Positions 33,959-42,851 of a DNA stretch of 46,150 nucleotides are shown one piece after another (position 1 is the stretch's first letter; the number at the start of each line of letters is the position of its first letter). The DNA lies in assembly GCA_005116885.1 (NCBI GenBank), contig SWDP01000036.1, positions 64,925 to 111,074 on the forward strand. The letters are read 5' to 3'. Position numbers and translations under genes: made by a program. The notes below the pieces were generated by a model. It was not told where the DNA came from. It did no database searches and was given only the letters and a program-made list of their open reading frames with translations. Origin of the DNA: Nitrospira sp. (GTDB lineage: Bacteria > Nitrospirota > Nitrospiria > Nitrospirales > Nitrospiraceae).

Positions 33959-34972
33959 CTAGTTATCTGGAGCTTCGACGATGTGGTTCTCGAACCTGGT
34001 ACAGCCCTCGGCGAGCAGCCGATTAGTCAACATTTCTCCAGGCCACTCGATGGGTAAATCGGCTGTGAAGATCCACACATCGGGAGAAGTCCAGACGGGA
34101 CCGTGGTCTTCGGGAAGTTCAGGATCGAATAGGTCTGTCCAGACCGGCATGTAGACACCGTTCCCGCACTGTGTGTGGAGATGCACGATCGTGCGGCCAC
34201 GGACGAGTGGGTCCAGATCGCGCCAAACCGCTGCAGTTTCATCGGCCAATCGATGGAGTCGCACGGCATTTTGCGCGTCGAACATGGCATAGGCGGCGTA
34301 CACCGGCGCTTCAATCATATCGGGAGCCAGTGCCAACTCGGGGCATTGCGCTACAAGGCCTTCCAGAAGCGCCCGGCGGTGCCGGTCTTCCAGTGAGTCC
34401 GGCAACCCTGAATCCGGCACACCGATCAACTCAAAAAAGAGAAAGGCCGTGCTTTCAACAGGGGGATGAAGCCGAGCGGCAATTGACGTGGCCCGCTCGG
34501 AATCCACCACCGTGCTTAAATGGTCATTCAAACCCTGGAGACTGAGCGGTTCCAGCGTAGAGTCGGTCAACAGGCGAGCCTCCACACGCACCACCGTCCC
34601 AGCGGAGAGCCGAAGATGTCGATGTAATAACTCAGCCGTTGAAACCGGATCGATTTTCAATTTAAGTGGATGGGCCAAATTGGCTTGGAGAGGAAGTTCC
34701 AAGGCCGCCATAATGGCATAGGATAACTTTTCATCGGCTGGTCCATCAATGAGCAGGGAGCAGGAGGCCTCCGCGAGAAGATCGAAGAGCCATTCCGCCA
34801 TATCCTCGTCTAACGCCGCCAATACGGTTAAAAGGTCGTATTCTCGCCCTTGCTCCAAGAAGGCTTGCAGCGTATCGATTGCCGCTTCGGTATCGCCATG
34901 GTCATGGCGCCGAGCATTGATCATATGGACAAGATCTCGTGTGAGAGGATCAGGGCGAGACCAACTCAACAT
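33959..34972 (-). CDS. Conserved hypothetical protein, unknown
   Basis: 337 residues, acidic, with no signal peptide or membrane helix, so likely cytosolic. The N-terminus is helical ('ARRHDHGDTEAAIDTLQAFL', 'LTVLAALDEDMAEWLFDLLA'). The C-terminus has more strands and aromatics ('GPVWTSPDVWIFTADLPIEW'). I recognise no domain or catalytic motif. It is a single gene, separated from yjbQ by 124 bases on the same strand. Confidence 0.75.
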   Translation of the reverse strand: MLSWSRPDPLTRDLVHMINARRHDHGDTEAAIDTLQAFLEQGREYDLLTVLAALDEDMAEWLFDLLAEASCSLLIDGPADEKLSYAIMAALELPLQANLAHPLKLKIDPVSTAELLHRHLRLSAGTVVRVEARLLTDSTLEPLSLQGLNDHLSTVVDSERATSIAARLHPPVESTAFLFFELIGVPDSGLPDSLEDRHRRALLEGLVAQCPELALAPDMIEAPVYAAYAMFDAQNAVRLHRLADETAAVWRDLDPLVRGRTIVHLHTQCGNGVYMPVWTDLFDPELPEDHGPVWTSPDVWIFTADLPIEWPGEMLTNRLLAEGCTRFENHIVEAPDN

Positions 34973-35096
34973 ATCGACACACTCCTATCACACCATCCAA
35001 CATCGTGATCCATGTTGCCAAACTTTTCCCGTGGTAGCAAGCGCTCAAACATTTTATTCCCACAAAGCTTTGGCCGCTGACTGGACAGCATACGGC

Positions 35097-35510
35097 TCAC
35101 GATCCAATCACCTTCACCAAAACTCGTTTTCGCCTGTTTCCATCGAACTCGCCGTAGAAAATTTGTTCCCATGGGCCGAAGTCCAACCGACCTTCGGTAA
35201 TGGCGACCACAACTTCTCGCCCCATTAATTGACGCTTGATGTGGGCATCGCCGTTGTCTTCTCCCGTCTCGTTGTGCTGATAAACCGCTTCTTGAGGGAC
35301 GAGCTCTTCCAAGAACCGGTCATAGTCCTTGAGTAAGCCTGGCTCATCGTCGTTAATATAGACACTCGCCGTAATATGCATGGCGTTGACCAGTACGAGC
35401 CCCTCTTGGACTCCGCTCTTCTTGATTGCCGCCTCAACCTGCCGGGTAATGTTGAGGTACGCGCGCCGCGTTTTTGTCTCGAACCAGAGTTCTTCGCGAT
35501 AGGATTTCAT
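35097..35510 (-). CDS. yjbQ: YjbQ/UPF0047 family protein
   Basis: 137 residues, the normal length. Family features: '[20 protein letters not shown]', '[19 protein letters not shown]' and '[18 protein letters not shown]', which contain the conserved His, Asn and Glu residues around the putative active site. YjbQ proteins have weak thiamine-phosphate synthase activity, but the real role is unsettled. The start fits the family. It is divergent from the second nrdJ, with about 160 bases between starts. Confidence 0.93.
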   Translation of the reverse strand: MKSYREELWFETKTRRAYLNITRQVEAAIKKSGVQEGLVLVNAMHITASVYINDDEPGLLKDYDRFLEELVPQEAVYQHNETGEDNGDAHIKRQLMGREVVVAITEGRLDFGPWEQIFYGEFDGNRRKRVLVKVIGS

Positions 35511-35656
35511 GGCCGTCGATCAGTGGGCGTCTATTCTGCCGAACTGTGCGCTCCAGATGCAAGCGCGCGACGTGTCTCCCCCACGCCCTCAATAGAAACT
35601 CGCTACACATACTGCATGAAATTCGGGAAGAAGAATCAATCAGGCAGCTTCCGGTA

Positions 35657-35662
35657 TATAAT
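35657..35662 (+). promoter_or_regulatory. Possible -10 element of short nrdJ
   Basis: A perfect TATAAT lies only 6 bases before the ATG at 35669. If used, the transcript would start at or next to the start codon, giving a leaderless mRNA; no ribosome site precedes the ATG. No convincing -35 element is seen at the right distance. No NrdR-like box is visible here, in contrast to the long nrdJ at 6660. Confidence 0.35.
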
Positions 35663-35668
35663 GACGCG

Positions 35669-37441
35669 ATGTCGGGAAAGAAAACGACCGCGCGGCCAGA
35701 CCCACCACAATATCCACGGCTTCGACTGTCAGCCCAAGCCAACACCGTCCTTCGAGCGCGTTACCAGGCCAGGAACAGGGATGGGACGATCGTCGAGACA
35801 CCGAGGCAACTATTCTGGCGAGTCGCAACTGATATCGCGCAAGCTGAACGACGGTATCCCCCTCCCAGCCGGCTGCCCCATGCGGCTCAGCGCTGGTATG
35901 AGAGCATGGCCCGGCTCGACTTTCTTCCCAATTCTCCAACATTGATGAACGCCGGACGACGCCTCCAGCAACTCTCCGCCTGTTTTGTCCTCCCTGTCGA
36001 AGATTCCCTGGCCTCCATTTACGACACCTTGAAACATCAGGCCCTCATCCACCAATCGGGCGGCGGCACCGGATTTTCGTTTAGCCATGTGCGCCCGCAC
36101 GACGACCAGGTCGCGTCGTCCAATGGTGTAGCCTCCGGGCCCATCTCCTTCATGCGCCTCTTCAACCTCTCAACAGACGTCATCAAACAAGGCGGAACCA
36201 GGCGCGGCGCAAATATGGGCATCCTCCGCATCGACCATCCGGACATTCTCGACTTTATCGCGCTCAAACAAACACCGACTGAAATGACGAACTTCAATCT
36301 CTCTGTCGGCGTCACCGACTCGTTCATGCAGGCCCTCAAACGCCGTCGCACCTATACCTTGATCAATCCCCATACCAATAAACCAACGCGGCGGATTCCA
36401 GCACAGCTCGTATTCAATCGGCTCGTTGACGCCGCTTGGGCCAGCGGGGAGCCAGGTCTGGTCTTTCTCGATACCATCAATCGCGCAAATCCTACTCCTC
36501 GCCTTGGCACGATTGAATCGACGAATCCCTGCGGTGAACAACCGCTTCTGGCCTATGAATCCTGCACTCTCGGCTCCATCAATGTGGCGAATTTCATCGA
36601 ACGATCGGATACAGGCCCCGCCATTGACTTCACCCGATTGGCCGACGCTATTTCACTCGCCGTACGCTTTCTCGACAACGTGATCGATCGCAACTGCTTC
36701 CCACTACCTCAAATCGAGCAGATAACGAAACAGACGAGAAAGATCGGTCTGGGGATCATGGGATTCGCCGATCTGCTCATTGGTCTCAATATCCCCTACA
36801 ACTCTGAAGCTGCCCTCCTCACGGCGACGACTCTCATGGAGTTTTTTCAATCACGCGCCCATCTGTCGTCAGTGAAGTTAGCTGGCGAACGGGGAGCCTT
36901 TCCTGCCTATCGAGGCAGCCGACTCCAGCCGCTTCACCGGCGACAACGAAACGCGACTGTCACCACGATCGCGCCGACCGGCAGCATCAGTCTGATCGCT
37001 GGCTGCTCCCCCGGCATCGAACCGTTATACGGCGTGCAGGAGGTCCGCCGCGTCATGAACGGCGTCGTGCTGACCTCGCTTCATCCTGCTTTTCTTCGAC
37101 GCGCACGTGAACTCGGCCTCAACCTCGAATCACTTCTGCCTGACCTGGCCGGTTCCCCCTCTATTCAACATGTGACTCAGATCCCCGAAGCGGTCCGTCG
37201 ACTATTTGTCACAGCGCACGATGTGTCTCCCGCTCACCATGTGCGTATGCAATCGGTGTTTCAGCGATATAGCGACAGCGGAGTCTCGAAAACCATCAAT
37301 CTGCCTGCCACGGCAACCAAGGCCCACGTGGCCGAAGCCTTTCTTCTCGCGTATCGACTTGAATGCAAGGGCCTCACCGTCTTCAGATCGGGCAGCAGAG
37401 AGCAGCAAGTCTTTTCCTGCAGCCCGACGCAGCCCTGCTAA
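35669..37441 (+). CDS. nrdJ: Adenosylcobalamin-dependent ribonucleotide reductase (class II, short form)
   Basis: 590 residues from ATG 35669; the frame is open upstream to 35474, but homology-like sequence starts only around 'LSAQANTVLRARYQARNRDG'. 'SPTLMNAGRRLQQLSACFVL' gives the N-terminal redox Cys. 'HQSGGGTGFSFSHVRP' is the glycine-rich loop, 'STNPCGEQPLLAYESCTLGS' holds the radical-site Cys (NPCGEQ), and 'TTIAPTGSISLIAGCSPGIE' and 'KTINLPATATKAHVAEAFLL' follow. The C-terminus is 'CSPTQPC', a Cys pair fit for re-reduction. This is the compact class II type, clearly different from the 1213-residue enzyme, so the cell would have two B12-dependent reductases. A cobalamin-binding protein gene lies about 1.7 kb downstream on the same strand. 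Confidence 0.93.
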   Translation: MSGKKTTARPDPPQYPRLRLSAQANTVLRARYQARNRDGTIVETPRQLFWRVATDIAQAERRYPPPSRLPHAAQRWYESMARLDFLPNSPTLMNAGRRLQQLSACFVLPVEDSLASIYDTLKHQALIHQSGGGTGFSFSHVRPHDDQVASSNGVASGPISFMRLFNLSTDVIKQGGTRRGANMGILRIDHPDILDFIALKQTPTEMTNFNLSVGVTDSFMQALKRRRTYTLINPHTNKPTRRIPAQLVFNRLVDAAWASGEPGLVFLDTINRANPTPRLGTIESTNPCGEQPLLAYESCTLGSINVANFIERSDTGPAIDFTRLADAISLAVRFLDNVIDRNCFPLPQIEQITKQTRKIGLGIMGFADLLIGLNIPYNSEAALLTATTLMEFFQSRAHLSSVKLAGERGAFPAYRGSRLQPLHRRQRNATVTTIAPTGSISLIAGCSPGIEPLYGVQEVRRVMNGVVLTSLHPAFLRRARELGLNLESLLPDLAGSPSIQHVTQIPEAVRRLFVTAHDVSPAHHVRMQSVFQRYSDSGVSKTINLPATATKAHVAEAFLLAYRLECKGLTVFRSGSREQQVFSCSPTQPC

Positions 37442-37553
37442 AACATGTCGCCATCGCAGGATTCATCGGGAAAATTGACAGCGCTCGGCGATGGTGATAG
37501 CTATTTCTACAGACGAATCCCCGTGCATTGAAGGTTCAGCAGGGAGGTGCTCG

Positions 37554-38267
37554 ATGGGTGCGCTTGTCGGAAACATGACATCGACGTGGAGTGCTTTTAA
37601 CTGGACACTTCTCTTTGCCCGCCAACCGGAACCGGATCTGGAATTTACGGAAGAAGAACTCGATCAAACGAGCACCATGAATGCGAGAGGCCCCGTGAGC
37701 CCTCAGAAGAAATCCGGGGGAGGAAGCCCGATCCTCTGGGTGCTTGTCCTGGCGCTTGTCGGTGGCATCGCCTATCTCTCGATGGAACAAGACATGGTGG
37801 CTAAATGGCTGAGCCCGTACCTGGGGGAGAGCACTCCACCACCAGTGGCCTTGAAACCGAAGCCGGTACCGCAGGCACCGGTGCTCGCACCACCACAAGC
37901 CGCTGTCACTCCGAGCAACGACACCCCAGCCGCCACTCCCCCCACTGCAGTTACCCCTGTGGCTCCCGCAGTTGTCGCACCAGCCCAAACAGCAGCGACA
38001 CCCGTTGCCCCGGTTGCAACGACTTCCGACCCGATGTTTAGCGAAGGACAAAAAGTAACCATCACCGGAGACCACACGGCTCCAGACGAAAACATTACGT
38101 TGTTTGCAGAATCATCGAGTAACAAGCCTGGGCCAATCGTTCGTCCAGGAGTCTTACTGACGGTCATGGACGGTGATTTACAACCCGGTGGCTGGGTGTA
38201 TTCGGTGCGCACCGACGAAGGCACCATCGGCTGGATATCGGAGAAACGCCTTCGCTTAAAGTTTTAA
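37554..38267 (+). CDS. Membrane protein with Pro/Ala-rich linker and SH3-like domain
   Basis: 237 residues from ATG 37554, supported by AGGGAGG 6 bases upstream; an earlier GTG at 37491 lacks such a site. Order: a cytosolic start of about 50 residues, one membrane helix ('PILWVLVLALVGGIAYLSM', about 58-77), a long Pro/Ala/Thr/Val-rich linker (about 95-165), then an SH3-like domain ('PGVLLTVMDGDLQPGGWVYS', 'GTIGWISEKRLRLKF'). Bacterial SH3 domains often bind cell-wall peptides, and a domain on a flexible stalk outside the membrane fits that. No partner is evident. Confidence 0.8.
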   Translation: MGALVGNMTSTWSAFNWTLLFARQPEPDLEFTEEELDQTSTMNARGPVSPQKKSGGGSPILWVLVLALVGGIAYLSMEQDMVAKWLSPYLGESTPPPVALKPKPVPQAPVLAPPQAAVTPSNDTPAATPPTAVTPVAPAVVAPAQTAATPVAPVATTSDPMFSEGQKVTITGDHTAPDENITLFAESSSNKPGPIVRPGVLLTVMDGDLQPGGWVYSVRTDEGTIGWISEKRLRLKF

Positions 38268-38318
38268 CCCTCGACGTTCTCTCACATCGGCCACCTACAG
38301 ACCAGACACATTCTCGCC

Positions 38319-38346
38319 TTTTCAGGCGAGATCCCTGTGCTATAAT
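38319..38346 (+). promoter_or_regulatory. Possible promoter of the HAD-hpnE run
   Basis: TATAAT (38341-38346) lies 50 bases before ATG 38397. A weak -35 TTTTCA (38319-38324) lies 16 bases upstream, inside a small hairpin CTCGCC-TTTTCA-GGCGAG (38313-38330). The -10 is perfect, the -35 poor. Confidence 0.4.
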
Positions 38347-38396
38347 CCCCCCCAGTTTGTATCCCGTAACTACACCCGCACGATCGAAACGATTCC

Positions 38397-39092
38397 ATGA
38401 CGACACTCGCAGCGATGATCTTTGACTTTGACGGCGTGATTGCTGACACCGAGCCTCTTCATTTTTCCAGCTTCCGCCACACGCTTGCTGAAATGGGTAT
38501 CGAGCTGACTGAATCCGACTACTATGCCAACTATTTGGGGTACGACGATCGGGGCTGCTTTATCGCGGCACTCACCGCACACCAGCATCCCATAGACCCA
38601 GCGACGCTCACGCAACTGATGCAGCGGAAAGCCCATGCCTATCTCGATTCGGTACGTGACCACCAAGTCATTTTTCCAGGGGTCAGTGAGTTCGTGCGTG
38701 AATCCGCCGCCACTTACCCCTTGGCGATCGCCTCCGGCGCCCTACGCCATGAAATCGAGGTGATCCTCGAGCACGCGGGGCTCCGAAAAGAATTCCTTCA
38801 CATCACCAGCGCAGAAGACGTGACCAGAGGAAAGCCCGATCCACAACCTTTTCTCCAGGCCCTCAACGGACTCAATCGACAACGCCCTGAGCACGCCATC
38901 ACCGCCGGATCCTGCTTGGTCATCGAGGATTCGATCCCAGGGATCCGCGGCGCGAAAACTGCCGGAATGAAAGTCCTTGCCGTCGCCAATACACACGGGG
39001 TCCAAGATCTGCATGAGGCCGATGCGGTTGTCCCAAACCTTTCGCGCATGTGCCTAAATGACCTTCGCGAACAGTTGTGGCCGGCCACGTAA
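38397..39092 (+). CDS. HAD-superfamily phosphatase, beta-phosphoglucomutase-like
   Basis: 231 residues. 'IFDFDGVIADTEPLHFSSFR' is HAD motif I with both Asp and the helical cap that follows; 'LAIASGALRHEIEVIL' is motif II; 'GKPDPQPFLQALNGL' has the motif III Lys; 'CLVIEDSIPGIRGAKTAGM' is motif IV. The group includes phosphoglycolate phosphatases and beta-phosphoglucomutases; the substrate here is open. It is the first gene of a plus-strand run ending with hpnE; the next gene begins 12 bases later. Confidence 0.9.
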   Translation: MTTLAAMIFDFDGVIADTEPLHFSSFRHTLAEMGIELTESDYYANYLGYDDRGCFIAALTAHQHPIDPATLTQLMQRKAHAYLDSVRDHQVIFPGVSEFVRESAATYPLAIASGALRHEIEVILEHAGLRKEFLHITSAEDVTRGKPDPQPFLQALNGLNRQRPEHAITAGSCLVIEDSIPGIRGAKTAGMKVLAVANTHGVQDLHEADAVVPNLSRMCLNDLREQLWPAT

Positions 39093-39104
39093 GAACCCGA
39101 TGCT

Positions 39105-40040
39105 ATGAGAATCTGTTCGCTGCTTCCCAGTGCCACCGAAGTGATTGCCGCGCTTGGTCTGAGCGAGGAGCTAGTTGGAATCAGTCATGAGTGCGACTAC
39201 CCGCCATCAATCAGACACCTACCCATCATGGTTGAACCGGTGATTCCTCCTCACGGACTGGCCAGCGCCGACATCGACACACACGTTCGTCAACTTGTGG
39301 CCTCAGGACAGCGACTCTATCGGCTGAAGGACCAGCTCTTGCGACAGGCTCAGCCAGAACTCATCCTGTCTCAAGACCTCTGTCATGTCTGTGCCATTAC
39401 GCCGGACCAACTTCAGGACGCCGTTGGTTCGATGCCTCAACAGCCAACAATCCTCACGTTGAACCCCAGCTCAGTCCTTGATGTGATCAATGATGTCGTA
39501 CGGATTGGTGACGCCGCCGGTCGGTCGGCTGAAGGCCACCGTCTCGCCGCGCACTTACACGATCGGCTCGATGCGGTGCACCGTCGGCTCCAAACCATCT
39601 CGCACCGCCCTCGTGTGGTCTGTATCGAATGGCTTTCTCCGCTGTACGTCGCAGGCCATTGGGTTCCTGAGATGGTTCAACGAGCCGGGGGCCAGGATGT
39701 CCTCGCGCAGCCCGGGAGCCCTTCACGAGTAGTGACATGGGATGAGATCTTGGCCGCAGCTCCAGACGTTCTTCTGGTCATGCCCTGTGGTTTTTCCGTT
39801 GAAAAAACCCACGCGGAGCTGCTTCAATTGATGCAGCATCCGGATCAATGGAGACTTTCTCCTGCATTGGCAGAACACACATACCTGGTCGACGCCTCTT
39901 CCTATTTCAGCCGGCCAGGCCCTCGATTGATTGACGGGATCGAAATTTTGGCTGCCATCCTCCACCCATCTGACCATGACCACATTCATGAATCCATCGC
40001 CTGCCGCCTTGGATCACTGCCGATTCACCAACGCCCATGA
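39105..40040 (+). CDS. Cobalamin-binding, BtuF-like substrate-binding protein
   Basis: 311 residues. 'RICSLLPSATEVIAALGLSE', 'LVGISHECDYPP' and 'ELILSQDLCHVCAITPDQLQ' are hallmark stretches of BtuF-like periplasmic-binding-fold proteins annotated as cobalamin-binding. No signal peptide is present, so it is expected in the cytosol rather than the periplasm, and no BtuC/BtuD transporter genes are nearby. The Cys-rich 'CDYPP' and 'CHVC' are typical of this cytosolic subfamily. It overlaps hpnD by 4 bases (ATGA). With two B12-dependent reductases in the window, a link to corrinoid handling is reasonable but unproved. Confidence 0.85.
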   Translation: MRICSLLPSATEVIAALGLSEELVGISHECDYPPSIRHLPIMVEPVIPPHGLASADIDTHVRQLVASGQRLYRLKDQLLRQAQPELILSQDLCHVCAITPDQLQDAVGSMPQQPTILTLNPSSVLDVINDVVRIGDAAGRSAEGHRLAAHLHDRLDAVHRRLQTISHRPRVVCIEWLSPLYVAGHWVPEMVQRAGGQDVLAQPGSPSRVVTWDEILAAAPDVLLVMPCGFSVEKTHAELLQLMQHPDQWRLSPALAEHTYLVDASSYFSRPGPRLIDGIEILAAILHPSDHDHIHESIACRLGSLPIHQRP

Positions 40041-40906
40041 CTTCACTCTCCGTCGCTGACGCGCAAGCCTACTGCACCGCTCTCACTAAGAAGAGCGGGA
40101 GTAATTTCTATTACTCCTTTCTCTTTCTGCCGAAAACACGACGTGCCGCGATGTACACGGTCTATGCGTTCTGCAAGGAAGTGGACAATGCCGTCGATGA
40201 GCCGCCGGCAGGAAGCAATCCCCAGGATGAGCTACGACGGTGGCGAGCCGAACTTGAAGCGGCCTACCACGGCAGACCGACCTTCCCGGTCACGATTAGT
40301 TTGGCTGAGCATGTGAAAGAACTCTCGATTCCACAGACCTACTTCGATGAACTGATCAAAGGGGTGGAAATGGATCTGACGGCATCGCGGTACACCTCGT
40401 TTGAAGACCTCTCGCTCTACTGCTATCGTGTGGCATCGGTCGTGGGACTGATCTGCCTCCATATCTTCGGCCCCACATCGGCCAGAGCACAAGATTATGC
40501 CGTCGCACTCGGTATGGCGTTTCAACTCACGAACATTCTCCGGGATATCGGAACCGACGCAGCCCAAGCTCGTATCTATCTCCCCCAAGAAGATCTCCAC
40601 AAATTTGACTGTACCGACCAGGCAATCCTCCAGCGGCAAGAAAACGACGCCATCCGCACACTGGTCCGCTTCGAAGCCGCGAGAGCGCATGAATACTACG
40701 CGAAAGCGCAGACGTCGTTCGAAGCCTTGTCGGCAGGCGACCGAAAGGCATTGACGGTCGCTGAAATCATGCGCGCCGTGTATTTGAGAATTCTAAAAAA
40801 GATTGAGGAACCGAGTCATCGGATATTTGGCCCTCGCGCTCGGCTCACGGCGAGCCATCGATTGGCGGTGGCCGCCGGAGTGTGGTTCCGCGCTCGATCC
40901 TCGTGA
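40037..40906 (+). CDS. hpnD: Presqualene diphosphate synthase HpnD
   Basis: 289 residues. 'KSGSNFYYSFLFLPKTRRAA', 'AFCKEVDNAVDE' (first Asp-rich motif), 'GVEMDLTASRYTSFEDLSLY', 'YRVASVVGLICLHIFG' and 'QLTNILRDIGTDAAQARIYL' (second Asp-rich motif) match HpnD better than HpnC. It joins two farnesyl diphosphates to presqualene diphosphate, the first step to squalene and hopanoids. Start overlaps the stop of the cobalamin-binding gene, and its stop overlaps the hpnE start, so the three are cotranscribed. No hpnC is found in the window. Confidence 0.93.
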   Translation: MTSLSVADAQAYCTALTKKSGSNFYYSFLFLPKTRRAAMYTVYAFCKEVDNAVDEPPAGSNPQDELRRWRAELEAAYHGRPTFPVTISLAEHVKELSIPQTYFDELIKGVEMDLTASRYTSFEDLSLYCYRVASVVGLICLHIFGPTSARAQDYAVALGMAFQLTNILRDIGTDAAQARIYLPQEDLHKFDCTDQAILQRQENDAIRTLVRFEAARAHEYYAKAQTSFEALSAGDRKALTVAEIMRAVYLRILKKIEEPSHRIFGPRARLTASHRLAVAAGVWFRARSS

Positions 40907-42237
40907 CCCCTACGAACCCACAGTCCGTCATAATTCTTGGAGGAGGCCCGGCCGGTCTCACAGCCGCCTACCGTCTCATCCACCATGGCTATCGAGTCAC
41001 GATCATCGATCGGGGTCCTGCCGTTGGAAACGCCCTCTCAAGTGGCGATCTTCAAAATGGCCCTGAACCCTTCACGATTCTCGGTTGCCATCGCGCGACG
41101 CACGCATTGCTGCACTCGCTGCATCCCACTCCGCAGCAACCGGAAGGGATTATCATCCCTCTAGAGTTTCGCCTCCCTGACGGTTCCCTCGTTCATTACC
41201 CGCGCACCGCCTTCCCCTCCCCGCTTCACACATGGATGAACCTCCTGAGATTTTCTGGCATACCTTGGAAGGAACGATGGAGACTTGCATCATGGGTGGA
41301 GCAACTATGGGAAGGCGAAACAGAGCTGCCTGCCGATCTGGAACACCGCACTGCCGACGACTGGCTCACGTCAATCGGACAAAGCGGACAGACCAGTCGC
41401 GTCGTATGGAATCCTCTCGCCCAATGGTTAACCGGCAATGACCTCGTCACGATGTCCGCCGATGCGTTTATACGATCGATGAAGCCTGTGTTCCTCAGCA
41501 CGCATCCCGATAGCCGCATTTCAGTGGTGCAGGACTCGCTTCTAACCCGCTTCATCCAACCGATTACCGAGGTACTGAGACAGGGAAACGCGACCATCTT
41601 GCATCATGCTGACGCGACACAGCTCCGTTACGAACGAGACCGCATCTCAGGCATCCTGTTGCGCGATGGCTCCTTGTTGCAAGCCGATTGGTATGTCACC
41701 GCCCTACCCCCGCAACAGCTCACACCTCTGCTTCCAGAGCGATGGCTGACCCGCTATGCCTATTTTCAACAGCTCACAGAGTTACAATCGATCGATCGCA
41801 CCATGCTCCACCTGCATGCCGCGCAAGCCTGTCCCACCCCTCGCCTCGTGCTGCTGAGCGGCACATCCTTTCACTCGGTACTTGTCACATCCCTCACGCC
41901 TAACCGCACAGACTTCTCACTCATTACGACCGACAGTCAGTGCGCGCAGACCCAACCTGACTCACATCTTGATAGCGCTATCTCTGAACTGCTCAGATCG
42001 TGCGGGCTCCTCATGGCTGAAAGTAGGATCGCATCAACCCGGCATCGAACAGTACCCAACGCCATCCTCTCCCTCAGGCCTGGAGCCAAACTACATCGAC
42101 CCATCCAACGCAGTCCGATCGCCAACTTGCTGCTGGCTGGTAGTTGGACCGATACAGGCTGGCCGCCCAATCTCGAAAGTGCCATCGTCAGTGGCAACCG
42201 CTGCGTCGATGCAATAACCTCCGATAAGTCGGCTTGA
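40903..42237 (+). CDS. hpnE: Hydroxysqualene dehydroxylase-like FAD oxidoreductase HpnE
   Basis: 444 residues from GTG 40903, whose first bases overlap the hpnD stop (GTGA); GTG 40882 would add seven residues. The N-terminus is an FAD-binding Rossmann motif, 'SVIILGGGPAGLTAAYRLIH' (GxGxxG), and the C-terminus, 'NLLLAGSWTDTGWPPNLESA', is the typical FAD-binding end of phytoene-desaturase-like enzymes. HpnE reduces hydroxysqualene to squalene. Compared with other HpnE it is diverged in the middle, so the assignment leans on the hpnD coupling. Confidence 0.88.
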   Translation: MTPTNPQSVIILGGGPAGLTAAYRLIHHGYRVTIIDRGPAVGNALSSGDLQNGPEPFTILGCHRATHALLHSLHPTPQQPEGIIIPLEFRLPDGSLVHYPRTAFPSPLHTWMNLLRFSGIPWKERWRLASWVEQLWEGETELPADLEHRTADDWLTSIGQSGQTSRVVWNPLAQWLTGNDLVTMSADAFIRSMKPVFLSTHPDSRISVVQDSLLTRFIQPITEVLRQGNATILHHADATQLRYERDRISGILLRDGSLLQADWYVTALPPQQLTPLLPERWLTRYAYFQQLTELQSIDRTMLHLHAAQACPTPRLVLLSGTSFHSVLVTSLTPNRTDFSLITTDSQCAQTQPDSHLDSAISELLRSCGLLMAESRIASTRHRTVPNAILSLRPGAKLHRPIQRSPIANLLLAGSWTDTGWPPNLESAIVSGNRCVDAITSDKSA

Positions 42238-42271
42238 CGATGGTCCGATCAAATTGGTAAGTCATATCGCT

Positions 42272-42586
42272 ATGACATCTTTGTCAGTAAGAAACGCTCT
42301 AATGGGAGGACTACTCTTCTCACTGATCGGATGCGCGTCCAGCCCCTATGAGCGTGGAGGCAATCCGCAAGGGCTTAGTCAGCGAGACGTGGAACGGGAT
42401 TATATGGAATGCGAGTACAAGGCTCGCTTTGCGAACCCGCAGCAGTTCTACAACCAGGGCTCTCCCTTCCCTTTCAGTGCGGGCTCCCAAAGTCCCGCCG
42501 ATCACGCACGCGCCCTCCATGGACTCTCAACGATCAACGCAATGCGGGACACTTGCCTGACTGCTAAGGGATATCGTGTGGAATAA
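42272..42586 (+). CDS. Small lipoprotein
   Basis: 104 residues from ATG 42272. Signal peptide with lipobox IGC (Cys21, 'GGLLFSLIGCASSPYE'). The mature part, 'SQRDVERDYMECEYKARFAN' and 'TINAMRDTCLTAKGYRVE', has two Cys and matches a common family of small outer-membrane lipoproteins with C-terminal 'R..C(L/M)...GY'. Function unknown. It lies 34 bases after hpnE. Confidence 0.8.
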   Translation: MTSLSVRNALMGGLLFSLIGCASSPYERGGNPQGLSQRDVERDYMECEYKARFANPQQFYNQGSPFPFSAGSQSPADHARALHGLSTINAMRDTCLTAKGYRVE

Positions 42587-42851
42587 TCAGGATGCTGAAA
42601 AGGGAACAGGGTAGTTGGAACGATCCTCTTGCTCGCGCAACGCGCGGTCTCAGCAGGCCTTCGTTGGGCGCGCGCAGTTGGAATTATCCAAGCCACCCCT
42701 TGGAAATGAATAGCTCGCTGCGGCCTTACTGAGGATAAGACACGTCCCTGGGCGAAGAGGCTGTTCTGACAGACTCGGGCAAGCGGGTGAAGTAGCCGCC
42801 TGGGTTGGGCGGGTGAGGAGTCTGGCCTTTTTGAACATCCTGTGAAACAAT
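42587..42851. repeat. Spacer with diverged palindromic repeat
   Basis: CTCGCTGCGGCCTTA (42714-42728) is the inverted core of the repeat at 28003-28017, and 42826-42846 read on the minus strand gives ACAGGATGTTCAAAAAGGCC, which also belongs to fuller copies as I recall them. Several short frames here are open but none resembles a gene. The element sits between convergent genes, as at 27981. Confidence 0.5.

Noticed and set aside
38313-38330. Rho-independent terminator (CTCGCC/GGCGAG hairpin)
   Set aside because: No T-run follows the stem, and a -10 element lies 10 bases downstream, so it was treated as part of a promoter region.
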